The notes below the pieces were generated by a model. That model was not told the origin of the DNA, did no database searches, and was given only the letters and a program-made list of their open reading frames with translations. The position numbers and the translations under genes are program-made. A DNA stretch of 64,000 bases, taken from Annona cherimola. Taxonomy: Eukaryota > Streptophyta > Magnoliopsida > Magnoliales > Annonaceae. Within the stretch, counting starts at the first letter, position 1; each line of letters begins with the position of its first letter. Shown here in pieces: positions 9,941 to 21,942 of this stretch. The stretch lies in contig CM059971.1 in the NCBI GenBank assembly GCA_030490835.1, positions 73,426,224 through 73,490,223 of the forward strand, given 5' to 3'.

Positions 9941-11568
9941 GAGTCTAAAATAGCTTCATTTTAGAACGTTGTGAAATGATCAGGCCTCTTTATCCATAGC
10001 ATGAATTCATGCACATTTTTTTCCATTTATGGCCATGAATATATTGTTAATGTGGAATTATTTTTTTCTTCTGATGGAATGTGGAAGAAAATATAATAAA
10101 GTGACCTAATACTAAATATCAATTTTAAATTGTATTTTCAACACTTAAACCATCTTAAATATTATTACTATGTGGATAAATGATTCTATAAAGTGTTATT
10201 ATATTCTAATAAAAATAAATAAATCTAAATATTTTTCATAATTTATGCATAAATATTTTTTTAACAAATATGACCATGTACGTACTAGATTAGGATGTGC
10301 TTGGTTACATAGGAGTAATCCCATATTTACGTTACTAAAAATGACTTTGATTGAAAGCTTACATATTACAAATATAGGAAATGATTAAAAATAATCGGTT
10401 GGATAATAGGGGTTGTCCAATTGATTTTTTATTTTTATAAAATTTTTATTTCAATTTAAATAATTTATAACACTTACCGAGTTTTAATAATACAAGCGTT
10501 TCAAGCTTTTTTCATTTTTCATTTTTAAAATTTTTTATTTGGTCCTAAGTGTGTATGGTTTATATATTAAAGTTTATCATATCATATTTTTATAGTTTCA
10601 AATGAAAACTGTTAGTTTTAAAATTATAAAAAATATAAAAATTTCAAAAATCAAAATGACGTATATATAAAGATTACTTGCGGGCCCACATAAAATGAAA
10701 TGAAAATACATAAAGAAATAAGCTGCAATACCTATAGATATTGAGCATCATTATGTATTTATTGAATCATTATCCATAAACAAATATATATGTCTATTAT
10801 GTAAAGATTACTTTGATTGTAAATTCATATCTAAATAGTTAACATCATTTAGGAGTGAATATGAAATGATTAAAATTTTCAAAATTCGGAAAAAATATAG
10901 GAATCAAATTCAGAGGAATCTATTGAATTAGTTCTAATTCATGAAACCTCTTAATTTTTGGCCACGTGGATGTTTAATCAAAATCCAATCCTTCTATTCA
11001 TTCAATATCATTTAATTAATTCAAAATATGAAAATTCATTACAATCAAAGGTCTGTGTGGGTTGGCAGCGAGGGCATAGCCATGCTGCTAACTCTCCCAG
11101 CTTTGTGCGGCGCACTAGGCAGCTTTGTCTGATTTTGTAGAAGGTTTGCATTTATTTGTACACGAATTGGAAAAATGTATTTGGATAATTGGAGTTGTAA
11201 GTAAAAGACACATAAAAAAGGTTTGTGTATGTTAGCTCCCTTAAAAATATATAAAACCATGATTAAAATATAAAAACCATATATATCAATTCATAAAAGC
11301 ATTAAATTTTATAATAATTTATACAAACATTTATCTGTATATTGTGAATATTTTAGAAAGTCTAAATGTTTAATTAAAATTTTTAACATTCTATAACAAT
11401 ATAACAATTTTAAGACATTTATATTGGCGTTTAAATAATATTGAGCTGTATAAGCATTTAATTTTCATGAAGTTTGGACCCTCGGTCTAAAAGATTATTA
11501 TAAATAAAAAGTTAGATTGGATTTTGATTAAATATGATGCTGGCCCAAAATTCAATAGGTTTTATGAA

Positions 11569-11735
11569 ACCAATTAAATAGAATTAATTCCACTGAATTT
11601 GTTTACATAAATATATAATATATAAAAATTAATTTTCAACTTTTACGAAACCGAAGTGAGAGAGAAAAACCAATTCAATAGAATTAATTCTACTGAATAG
11701 GTTCACATAAATATATAATATATAAAAAATTTTAA
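11569..11735. repeat. 100-bp-period tandem duplication
   Basis: ACCAATTAAATAGAATTAAT and the following CATAAATATATAATATATAA recur 100 bases later with few changes. This is a simple local duplication. Confidence 0.7.
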
Positions 11736-12479
11736 GTTTGAGATGCTGGAATGATTATTGTGACAAAATTTTATGTAGGATGATTCTCGATGTAATAATA
11801 AAAATTTCAACTTTGGCGAACAAAAATGCTTGCGCCGTGTAAACTTTTGCAGGGAATCGCCTCCCTCGTATATATATCATGATTACAAGCTTTTTCCCCA
11901 CTTAAGATTAGCTCAATTTTAATTTTTAACTGGTAAAAAGTACAGAGGGTGGAAAAATATTATCCCCCTAATATATCCACTGAACATTAAAACTTGTTTG
12001 ACAGGTAGTTTGTATTGACCCAAAACCACTAATTTAAAAAATTTTGACATGAGGGTTGTGAAGGGTCCCTCTATTGTGTAAGAGTTTTGAAGATACTTGA
12101 TTGTAATATTGGATGCCACAAAATGTGTATAAAATATTTAAACAATTTTGACGTGGAGGAGGACTCATGGGTGAGTACTTTTATTGACAAGGAAAAGTGG
12201 GAGTGAATGAAACAGAGAAATAGAAGAACAACAGGGAAAAGAGGAGAAGAACAAGATGAAAATTTCAGTGTTCGATCCCCCAACAAATTAGCCCTTTCGC
12301 GACATAAAAGAGAAGAGTCACTGAATAGGGACATGGTTGTCCAAGAGGAAAACAAGATAAGGAGGACCATGGAAGTTAAAAATCCCAAAGAAAATTCAGC
12401 ATTTTGGATGGAGATTATATACAAATACACTTCTTCCTATAAGAGAAAACTAATTGAAGAAAGGAATCCCAATTGAGCA

Positions 12480-13335
12480 ACACTGTTTGTTATGCTGAAA
12501 GAGAGAGGAAGCAAAGACTTGTCGCCATGTTTTCTAGGAGTGCCAAGAGGTTCATAGTATATTCTCAATCCCTTCTTTAACTATATGAATAACAAATAAA
12601 TTACTAACATGGGAGAAATTTGTGAGCAGTTATGTGCAAACAGGCACAACTATCCTCTCACTTTGTTTATAACGTATTGTTGGAAAATTTGACACACAAG
12701 AAATAGAAGTTTAATAAATGGATGTAAATCTGAGTTAAGGAACAAATTACAGGAGAGTGAGGACTACATTGATGGTACACAGAATCAAATCTTTTGCAAA
12801 TGGGAGAATTGCTACACATAAATAATCCAACTAGGTGGACAAAGCCCAAGTATGATCTCCTAAAACTGAATGTGGATGCCGCAACAATTTAGATATTCAA
12901 ATATTGGGTTTTTAGCGCTGTCGTAAGGAATGGAAGGGGTGAAGTGATAGTAGTTAGCAGTTGGAGGAAGATGGGCATAAGGAACCCTGTGGAACCAGAA
13001 GCAATAGCTATCGCACTTGGAATTAGATGGCTGGAGTAACTAGGAGTGGAGAAGGCGATTGTGGAATCTAGCTGAATGGTGGTTATCAACTGGCTGAAGA
13101 ATGGAATGGAGATAAAATCATACTATGTGGGCCAAATGAATAAAATCAGATGTTTTTGTAGTCAATTTGAGTATATTGAATTCAATCATGTGCTACGGGA
13201 ATGGAATCGGGTGGAACACCATGTGGCAAAATAGGAGCTAAGTTCCAATGGTGAGTTGAAGGAATGGATGGATCATATTCTATTGTGGATTCAACCAATG
13301 TTCTGTAATGATATGTATCTGTTGTGTGTTTAATT
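12480..13335 (+). pseudogene. Dead non-LTR retrotransposon remnant (RNase H region)
   Basis: The frame RWTKPKYDLLKLNVDA, then FSAVVRNGRGEVIVVSSWRK, PVEPEAIAIALGIRWLE, VINWLKNGMEIKSYYVGQMN and FNHVLREWNRVEHHVAK matches the RNase H-like (RVT_3) domain at the C terminus of plant LINEs. The active-site Asp in LNVDA and the E..A(I/L) helix are visible. Several stops interrupt it (for example TAG in the LEVEKAIVESS region and after HHVAK). Upstream, CWKI-HTRNRSLINGC resembles the CW.IW..RN linker of the same proteins. A non-functional fossil. Confidence 0.75.
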
Positions 13336-14574
13336 TTAGTTTGGTTCTACCTTCTTTCTCATCTAGTTGTATATAGTTTTTGATGTGGAGAAAGGAGTTG
13401 GGAAACCATCCTATGTATTGTTATCTTTCAAATTTTATTTTTTTTTGCAAATATTCAATACTCTAACAAGGATGAAAAAATTCATATATAGTAAAAACTG
13501 ATAGAACATAAATTAGAATCTATGTAATATCTAGCATTTCTTAAGAACTGTCACAAGAGTTTATAAAATAAGCCGAATCATCTACCATGTGGCTAGGCCC
13601 GACCACTTTCCCAAAACCCATTTGGGAGAGCCTTGTGTGCTCAGGCAACAGCGTAATACAAAGACGGCGTAATGATTACAAACATTGATCTCTATTTTTG
13701 TCATCATGTTTTATTATTATTATTATTATTATTTACTTTGCATAAAATATCTTTCTTTTTTGGGTGTCATCTTATAACACAGATTCTATCACATCATCAT
13801 TGATCGTTTTTATTGAGGGAAAATGCTTTTATGAAACCTTTCTTTCGTATAATTCTCTTTTTTTTTTAACATTTTGATGATTGATAAAAATTTATTTCAT
13901 TTATTATATTTAGTATTATTTATATTATCATTAAAATACTTTCTAGTATTATTATGCATAATCCCATATATAACTGTGTAAAATCAACGCAACAAAATAA
14001 TTTAATAATAAATATAATCTTAAAGTAGTATTTTCAACATCTAAACTATCTAAAATATCATTACTATGAGATAAAAAAAGATCATTATTCTATTATATGT
14101 GTGAATTGATCTAAATATTTCTTCTAGTTTACATATGAACATATTTATTTTTAGGCAAATGTAGTCATGCAGATATAGGAGTGCAACTTGAATTGGATAA
14201 GTCTGATTCAATGTTGTACCTATTCTTACCTTATTTTCAAAAACTATATCCTACCTTTTTTTAAGACTAATTCGGTTCTGGTTCTGGTTTGAAATCGTTT
14301 GTTTACATTAGTTTTCATATTATATTTTAAAATTATAATCTTAATATAAATTTTACTTAAAAATTTATAATTAAAATGACAATGATATAGTTTTAAAATG
14401 CATTTATTAGATATATTACATACAAATACATTAAACAAGTTTCTACATTATTTTACAATACATATTTTATATCTCGAAGATATAATATATTTCATAAAGA
14501 GATATCGAATATATATATGTATATATACAGGAGTATCCAAGTGTAGCGCCACTGCACCGTAATTACGGTGTGGT
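13336..14574. other. Gene-free AT-rich stretch
   Basis: Contains an (ATT)n microsatellite near 13711-13734 and, at about 13895-14165, a copy of the dispersed AT-rich repeat family C (TAATTTAATAATAAATATAA, TTTTCAACATCTAAACTATC, ending near TTAGGCAAATGTAGTCATG). No gene seen. Confidence 0.55.
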
Positions 14575-15205
14575 GGCACTGAAACGGGCCTCACTTGATG
14601 ATAAAATTATAATCTACTTCACCCATTGTATTTAGAATAATATATTCTATTACAATATCGATTTTCATCTCGATCGAATATGTATATGGACCCCATCTGA
14701 AAAATAGAATAAATTTAATATAATAAAATAGTTTGATGTAAATAATTTTAAAGTGGTTTTTCAACATGTAAAGCATTTGCTATAAAATTTATATATAAAT
14801 AAATGATTGTATAAAATTTTATTGCATTTTAATATGTGTAGGGCCCAAAAAGGGCAAATGTATGTATGTTCCGGTGCAGTGGTGCTGCAGCACAACTGCA
14901 CCAGAACAACGGTACATTTGACAAAAAATGGGCCTTACACGTATTAGAATGTAATGAAACTTTATACAATAATTTATCTATATATAAATTTTGTACCAAA
15001 TTATTTATATGTTGAAAAAAACCACTTTAAAGTTGTTATTTATATCACACTATTTTATTACGTCGAATTTTTACCATTTTTCAGATGGGGCCCATATACA
15101 TATCTGATTGTGATGAAAATTAGTATGGTAATAGAATACATTATTGTAAATATAATGGGTGAAGTAGATTATGATTTTATGATTATGTGAGACCCATTTC
15201 AGCGT
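14575..15205. repeat. Long imperfect inverted repeat (two copies of one element facing each other)
   Basis: Left arm about 14587-14850 and right arm about 14931-15195 are inverted copies, by eye roughly 80-90 percent alike. Reading outward from the centre, both start GGGCC(C/T)TACAC and TATTA(A/G)AATG, pass through CACTTTAAA, TTTTTCAGATGGGG(T/C)CCATA and AATGGGTGAAGTAGATTAT, and end GTGAG(G/A)CCC(G/A)TTTCAG. The loop of about 80 bases contains its own small hairpin around GGTGCAGT...ACTGCACC, and another small hairpin lies outside the left arm (CCACTGCACC...GGTGTGGTGG). A transcript crossing this would fold into a long hairpin. Confidence 0.85.
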
Positions 15206-15617
15206 CGTTGCACCTTAGAACCTATCATACCCTAATTACATAGAGTATTTTTTTTATTGGGAACAACAAGAGAAACATACCCTACTCATTTTAGGGTACC
15301 TAGTACTCTACCCGAGTTGCACTACTATACATCTTTGATTTGGATAAACATGGTCTCATAGCCAAATGTATGATTTTGTGTCAATTATTAACATGTTAAG
15401 AATAAAAGGGATTATATGGAACTCTGTTATGAAACCTACAGAGCCCTAAACTTGTTAACTTCTTATTTTCATTGAACAACGGGCTTCAAGGGTTGGTTGA
15501 ATGGTCCAAAATTGAGGAACAAACTTTGGTAATCCAAATCATTAAAGTGTCCTGTTTACAATAGCAGGAATTTAGCTTTGAAATAGGAGCATTGAACACG
15601 TTGAGCTGTTAATAATA
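15206..15617. other. No gene seen
   Basis: Intergenic sequence with no recognisable feature. Confidence 0.4.
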
Positions 15618-15810
15618 GCAGTAGCAGATCTAGTATCTCTAGTAAGGAGAAAATTTAAATGGAAAGAGAAAAATCATTATCTGAAGAGAAGTTTAAGAAT
15701 TAATTGTATTGGAAAATAATTTTAAAAATTTTAGGGGTTCTAAATATTTTTGCAAAATTTCGAAGGGTGCAATTGCACAATGCACCAGTGTCACGTAGAT
15801 CCATCCGCCC
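15618..15810. mobile_element. Possible MITE, family E copy 1
   Basis: Begins AGTAGCAGATCTAGTATC and ends with the reverse-complementary GTAGATCCATCCGCC. The same terminal words bound the insertion in the MCM3 intron at 50437-50684. Non-coding. A hAT-like origin is possible but no 8-bp duplication is evident. Confidence 0.4.
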
Positions 15811-16884
15811 GTGGATGGCATCTTAATATCTACCAATATCAAGCATCCAACTAACTGAAGCGGATTACGTACGTAATTATTATCTTCGCAATCCCTCTCC
15901 ATGTGAACATATATAATTTATTCCAATGTATTATGAGTTTTTTTTTATACGCCATGTAAAAGCTATGGTGCATGAAAGGCTTTTCCCATGTTATTTAATT
16001 ATCATCAATATCTTATTTTTCATTATTTTAATAATCTTCAAGAACAATCTCTTATTTTCCATTTAAAAAATTTATCTATCTTTTCTTTATTTTACTTCGT
16101 GGATATAGAAAAGAGTAGGTATAAATATGTAAAAGGTAGGATAAAAAAGAAAATGATGGGGTGTGATGGAAAATAACGACAAAATAAAATATTTTTCTAC
16201 AGTATATTTGAAAAATGATAAAACCGATGAAAAGTTTTTAAATAGGAAGAAGTGATGTGATATAATAAAGATAACAAGAAAGAGTAAAAGGAATAAAATA
16301 AAAAGGTGGGTTATTTATATCAGTGTTTGTGTAAAAATAATTGAAAAATATGATAGTTGTATAACAACAGTTTTAGTGGCAGTCAAGTACACCCCTAATA
16401 AAAATGCAAAATTTTCATTACAATTACGGTAAATTTTAAAAACAACAATAACTTATATCCACATTTACAGATATGATCAACTTATATTTATATTTATATT
16501 TAGATATATAATCACATATTTATAAAAAATAACATAGATGACCATATATTTTACTTCTGGATAACATAGTAAAATTTTAAAAATGACAAAGTTGCCTTTG
16601 TTTTCTTTAAATGGCGCAGTTAGTGACAATTTGTGTCTATAAGAGCGGTTGAGTATGCTTTTATTTTGTATCTATTTTGCATTTTATATCATTTCGTCGA
16701 GTCGATTTTATAAATGAATAGGAAAGATAAATTGTTTTTATTTTCTTGTTAAGAATAATTTTGTAACTTCACATCAATTTTGACACCTGTTCTAATGGCT
16801 TTGTCATATTTGTGACGGGTAAAATCTGTAACCATTTTTATAAAGTGGTGTGACCATTTGCAACCGACGGCAATAGGATCCATT
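15811..16884. other. Gene-free; degraded MITE-like sequence
   Basis: 15960-16410 has phrases typical of the TTA-flanked MITE family B (AAAGAGTAAAAGGAATAAAA, TGATAGTTGTATAACAAC, opposed by TTATCATCAATATCTTATTT), but the ends cannot be set. Nothing else recognised. Confidence 0.35.
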
Positions 16885-17140
16885 TGCGTCTGATCAGCAA
16901 ATGTATTTTTTATTTTTTATAAAATTATTAATTTAGGTATATTTAATTTATACACCACTTTTTACCCTTTTTGACATGCGTATGTATTTTTTATTTTTTA
17001 AAACATATGATTATTTTAGTTATTTTTGGAAAATGATTAAAATACTCTTATGTTCAAAAATCTTAAAAAATACTTACTTATCTTCAAAATGGTAAATTTT
17101 GGTCTATGTCTATAGATTAAATACACTGCGGCCCGAAAAA
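16885..17140. mobile_element. Palindromic MITE, family A copy 2
   Basis: Inverted halves: TTAGGTATATTTAATTTATA, TTTTTACC... opposed by GGTAAATTTTGGTCTA and TAGATTAAATACACT. The centre is TATTTTAGTTATTTTTGGAA. The outer right end is shorter than in other copies. Confidence 0.5.
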
Positions 17141-17609
17141 TGGCCAGTCTTATGCCGGTAGTAATAAGCAATGGCATTTTTATAAATGTATACAATCAAA
17201 TATATGAATATGAGTGTAAGTTATTAGTTATAACCATATTTAAAATTAACTCCTAAGATGCAAACGATGACTGCATAGTTGTGCATTAAGGAATCCAAAT
17301 ATTAAATCTCATTCATTACTTATACTTTTTAATCATTATAATACCTTTTAAAAGGTTTTTCATGCATTTTTTTGAAACATTTACACCTATTTTAAGTCAT
17401 CCTCAAATATACTTTTGAACAGGAGGGGAGCTTTTATTTCTCATTTATCAGGAGAACTTGTATCTCTCACTTATTTTAGGAGGTGGTCTCCTACTATTTG
17501 AGGTAAAAATCCGTGGAAAACATGTACTTTTGGATGAATTATATATATAACAATAAAAAAATACACATTCTAGTACGTACCAACATTCAGTACAAAGCAA
17601 AAAAGCAAG
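17141..17609. other. No gene seen
   Basis: AT-rich intergenic sequence with no recognisable feature. Confidence 0.4.
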
Positions 17610-17853
17610 AGGCTTGAGTAGGTTAAAATTTCTCACACAAGATAACTTTTTAATTTTCAATACCATATTTTATATTCTACTACAATTTTTATATTTCAAA
17701 TATCACTTTTTACTCTCAATATGCAAAATTTAGGCTTGAGTAGGTTAAAATTTCTCACACAAGATAACTTTTTAATTTTCAATACCATATTTTATGTTCT
17801 AGTACAATTTTTATATTTTCAATATCACTTTTTACTGTCAATATGCAAAATTT
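17610..17853. repeat. 122-bp tandem duplication
   Basis: The unit AGGCTTGAGTAGGTTAAAAT ... ATGCAAAATTT at 17610-17731 is repeated at 17732-17853 with only a handful of differences (for example CTACTACAATTT versus CTAGTACAATTT). The near-identity suggests a recent event. Confidence 0.9.
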
Positions 17854-17987
17854 CATTCTCATCTTATTTCTCCATTCCATTCAAGCCCCATGAATAATTG
17901 AACAGCTCATAATATGACTAAACGAGGATGGAATGAAAATTTTAATTTCTAAAAAATATTTTTTTAATCTCAATGAATAATAACTTA

Positions 17988-18246
17988 GGCATAATTTGAT
18001 AATGTGGGTAAGGAAGAGCTTAGGGAAGTGAAGAAAAAATATTTTTAAAAAAGCTTGGGAGTGATGTGCTATAATAATGATAATGTGGGAATAACAAAGT
18101 AATTCTGAGATAAAATATTTGAATATAAGGATAAAATTAAAAAAAGATAGTTAAACATTTAAAATGTCAAATATTTTTTTTGAAAAAGAAGTATGAAAAG
18201 AAGTGAGAAAATATGTTTGCCACAACACTTGTTACCAAACCGACCC
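17988..18246. mobile_element. Tourist-like MITE, family B (TTA-flanked)
   Basis: Flanked by TTA at 17985-17987 and 18247-18249. The right end reads TTGTTACCAAACCGACCC, whose complement resembles the left end GGCATAATTTGATAATG. The interior phrases GTGATGTGCTATAATAATGA and GGATAAAATTAAAAAA match other family B copies. A TTA duplication and GGG(T)GTTTGG ends fit PIF/Harbinger (Tourist) MITEs. Confidence 0.6.
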
Positions 18247-18484
18247 TTACTTTTCCAATTTATAGCAATTTTTCTCATCTCATCTATCCTTTAACAGCAA
18301 CCTACCTAGCCTTCATGTCGCATTGCTTATATGTCTCTTTCATTGACATCGTTCTTAAACTTTTTTCCCTTCTATCTTTTGACTTAACATTTTGTGTCCT
18401 TTATTGCGCACGCTGCTGGTCTCATATTTCCATTAAATTTAAGGAAGCATGATTATATATATTATGATGTATTTTAGGTTAAAA

Positions 18485-18785
18485 TGCAATATTTTTTATT
18501 TTTTATTTTTCTTCATAAATATATTTTTCTATGTGTATTTACTATAGATACCAAGTTTTGTCATTTTAGAATACTTTTATGTATTTTTTTTTTAAAAATC
18601 AACAGGGTATTTAAGTAATTTTTCATCTCTTAAAAATTTGATTTTTAAAAATAAAAATAAAATATTTAAAAGTATTCTAAAATGTCAAAAGTTGGTATAT
18701 AGATTGAATACACATAGGAAAATATGTTTACGAAGAAAAATCAAACAAAAATCAAATAAAATAAATGAATGTTGTATTTTAGCCA
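18485..18785. mobile_element. Palindromic MITE, family A copy 3
   Basis: Inverted halves: TTTCTATGTGTATTTACTAT, TACCAAGTTTTGTCATTTTA opposed by AAAATGTCAAAAGTTGGTAT and TTGAATACACATAGGAAAAT. The centre is GTATTTAAGTAATTTTTCAT. Confidence 0.65.
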
Positions 18786-21665
18786 TAAGTATATAATCAT
18801 GCTCCAAATTTAAGTCCCATCAAAATATCCTGCGTTGTGTATCATCCAACTTGGCAGGAGCATCTGAAGTTTTCCCTTTTGTCTGCCTATAAGAAAAAAA
18901 ATTAATAAGAAAAGGATATCTTAATTAAAATATTCATGACCCATCAATGTCACGTCTCCAATCAAAATCAAGTAGGTCTTCGTTTTTGTTTGGACTCTGT
19001 CCATCTCTTATAATCCAAACCTGTCTTTCTCAACGTGCAATGGACGCACAACCGCACACACTCAAAATGATGAATAGTCATCCTCCCAAGTATGACAAAA
19101 TCAGGACACCTAGCTATAGCTACCCATGAATAATTAATGAATAAAATTAGATATTTTTAATTTCCAAGATGCATAATTTTCTGTGCCGCGTTCCTCCCCT
19201 CATCAGAATTTTAATTCATTTGATTTTTCTTCCAGTCAGGCGTTGTTTTAATTTGAGCCCTGTGATTGAATGAAATTGTAACCGATGTTGAATTGATCAT
19301 GATATGATGGACCAAGATTAAAAAACAAAAAAAGAATCCACGAGACGAATAGATCAGAATCAGGGTCCTTTTGTTTATTGAATGTCAGACTCTAAACAAA
19401 ATTCCATAAATTGACATCCGGTTTAGCTAGTTCTAATAACAACTTCGGTTTCATCCCATGCAAATTAGAGAGTGAGCTCATAATATAATGGCCATGAGGT
19501 AACCTAAGAAATCGATGGGGTAGAGAAGCAAAAATTAATACACTGGCCCATTGGACTGAAAATTGTTATAATAATAAAGAAATTAGTTATAATATTATAT
19601 ATAAAAAGATAATATTTAAAGGTGAGATGGATAAAACATTCTTTTAAAAAAGAAAGACGTTTAATAACGAGAATCTATGATGAAAAATATATTAATTACT
19701 TGGATATATGATAGAACTAATCAGGATTATGTTAATATCTCGTTAGTAAAACTCTATCGCAACTATTAACCTCCACCGGAAAGCAGTAATGTTCCTAATA
19801 TCGAAAATTATCTTTTTAGTTATCCACCAAAATGATATTTTCGTATTTATCGATATTATCTAGAAATTGCAAAACACGTCTCCTAATTACTTCGTAAATG
19901 TACCAATAAAAATTACTTCATAAATACGATAATTTCCATTATTTATCAATATTGCCTAGGATATTATCTTTTTTACATTGATTTTTGATAAAAATGTTAA
20001 GTCAATTTTTATTTTCCAATGAATGTTTAATCATTCTAAAAATATATGATTATTCATCAACAATTATGCAATTTTTTATTTTATTTTTTAAGAAATTAAT
20101 TTAAAATGAATATTTAGTTATTTTTATCAGATTATATTATTTGCGTCACATATACCTTTGGATGTGTAGTTTTTGTTTTAAAGAAATGTCAAGGCGTATA
20201 CGTGTGCGTGTGTTAGTGTTTTATCTTTAATGACAAAAAATTTATAAACTATGTGGTAAATAATTTTTTCCTACTTAAGATATTTTTCCTCAAAGACTAA
20301 ATAATATAGGATTTCTTTAAATTAAATTCTTTTTTGAATACATTGCAGTCCTTCCATTTATCATATTTAATTTTTATGTGTCTCTATTATTTATTAAATA
20401 TTCGCTTTATTATCTAAGTATTTAGATTTATCATTATTTATAAGAAATATTAACCAATTTTTAGAATTTTTCTAAAATTTTAAAATTATTTCATTTTTCT
20501 GATAAAATTTTCATTAGAGATGACAGTATCTGAGATAAATATGATTATATATGTTTTTTCCAACCCACAATCAATAACATAAATAAGTATTTATCCATAT
20601 TTATTAATAACACTGCCGGTATGTGTCCTGCGTCAACTAACAGACATATCTTCTCCCGTGCGGCTGCGTTGGCCTTGGCTGATCCATTTCTCAACACTGC
20701 CGGTCTGTCTTGCATGCCAAGATATCATATCCATGCCTGTCTGTACTGGCCAATTCAAGTTGACATACCTCTTTCAATCTCTACTCACAATATCAAGCAC
20801 AATTCAGCGTGCTCAGGATCTTTCCGTGGGATGAGATTTCTTATTTCTAATTTTTGTTATTTTTAATATTACTTTTCTTATTTTTCATGTAATATCTCAT
20901 TTATCAATGCATAATAAGTACCTACTTTTGTCATTCCAATACTATTTTTGCTATTGTTAATATAAATTTTCATTTTTCTAATTCACAATGAACTCTCATC
21001 ATTCAAATTTCATTAGATTTGATGATTCCGAATAGAAGAACACCAACTAAAAATATAGTGTGTTTCAAACTATATAAGATTCTTATATTGAATTTGTATC
21101 ATAATTCTCAAGACAACTTTTCAATTCTAAAGACGGATTTTTCGATTTCCAATGCAGCTTTACCCATTGTGAATATAACTATATTCATTCCTATGCATAT
21201 TATTACATTCTTATCGTGGATACAGATTCGATAAAAAAATCTTATATAATTTGGAACACAAACTTTTTAAATAATTCTGGTGCACCAAAGTTTTACGTAT
21301 AATTGTATGGATGAGGCTCCATTTTGATGATGGAATAGAAAACTAACCATTCGCATTATCCAACATCACTTGTTTTTAATTATCACAGACAAAATAATTT
21401 CGATTGGAGCGGGAGGTGCGTCACATTTTCTTACTATATATAATTATGTAATTATATGAAAAATGCATAGATTCATTCATAGATAAGTAAGAATATAATA
21501 ATAATTTAAAGAATTGTTTAGCCAAATAGAATGATAGTCTGGACAATTTAGATGTTTAAAATACAGCTTTAAATTATTATATAAATAAAAGCATTTCATT
21601 GTATTTTTATTAATATATTTATATCAATCTCAAATATCTATTACAATGAAATTTTTAAGGAATAT
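18786..21665. other. Gene-free AT-rich stretch
   Basis: No coding region, RNA gene or clear element was found. At 20606-20720 the phrase AACACTGCCGGT occurs twice about 90 bases apart in a locally GC-richer island. Around 21480-21650 there is a diverged copy of dispersed repeat family C. Confidence 0.45.
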
Positions 21666-21942
21666 GATCCTATGCTCCTGGGTACATATACCCATTTATT
21701 TTTATTTTTTTTAAATTTTTTCATGAAATTGTTAATCTAAGTGTATTTAACATGTATATCGATTTTTACTATTTAAAATTACTAAAACACCATTGATTTT
21801 TAAAAATCTGAAAAAATATATAAAAATCTCCAAAAAGGTAAAAATTCACACATATATTCAATACACTTGGATTAACATTTATGTAAAAAAAATTTCAAAA
21901 AAATAAAAATAAATAGGTATATGCACCGGAAAGCATTGGATC
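21666..21942. mobile_element. Palindromic MITE, family A copy 4
   Basis: Ends are GATCCTATGCTCCTGGGTAC and the inverted GGTATATGCACCGGAAAGCATTGGATC. The inner halves TTAATCTAAGTGTATTTAAC and TCAATACACTTGGATTAAC, with TTTTTACTATTTAAAATTAC at the centre, match the other copies. Confidence 0.65.

Larger units (their letters stand above)
9201..12479. other. Gene-free AT-rich stretch with dispersed repeats
   Basis: No gene is supported. It holds copies of a dispersed AT-rich repeat family (about 9235-9475, 10085-10270 and, weaker, 11270-11470), an (AT)n microsatellite at 9524-9544, a palindromic MITE at about 9590-9940 and a 100-bp tandem duplication at 11569-11735. Confidence 0.55.
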
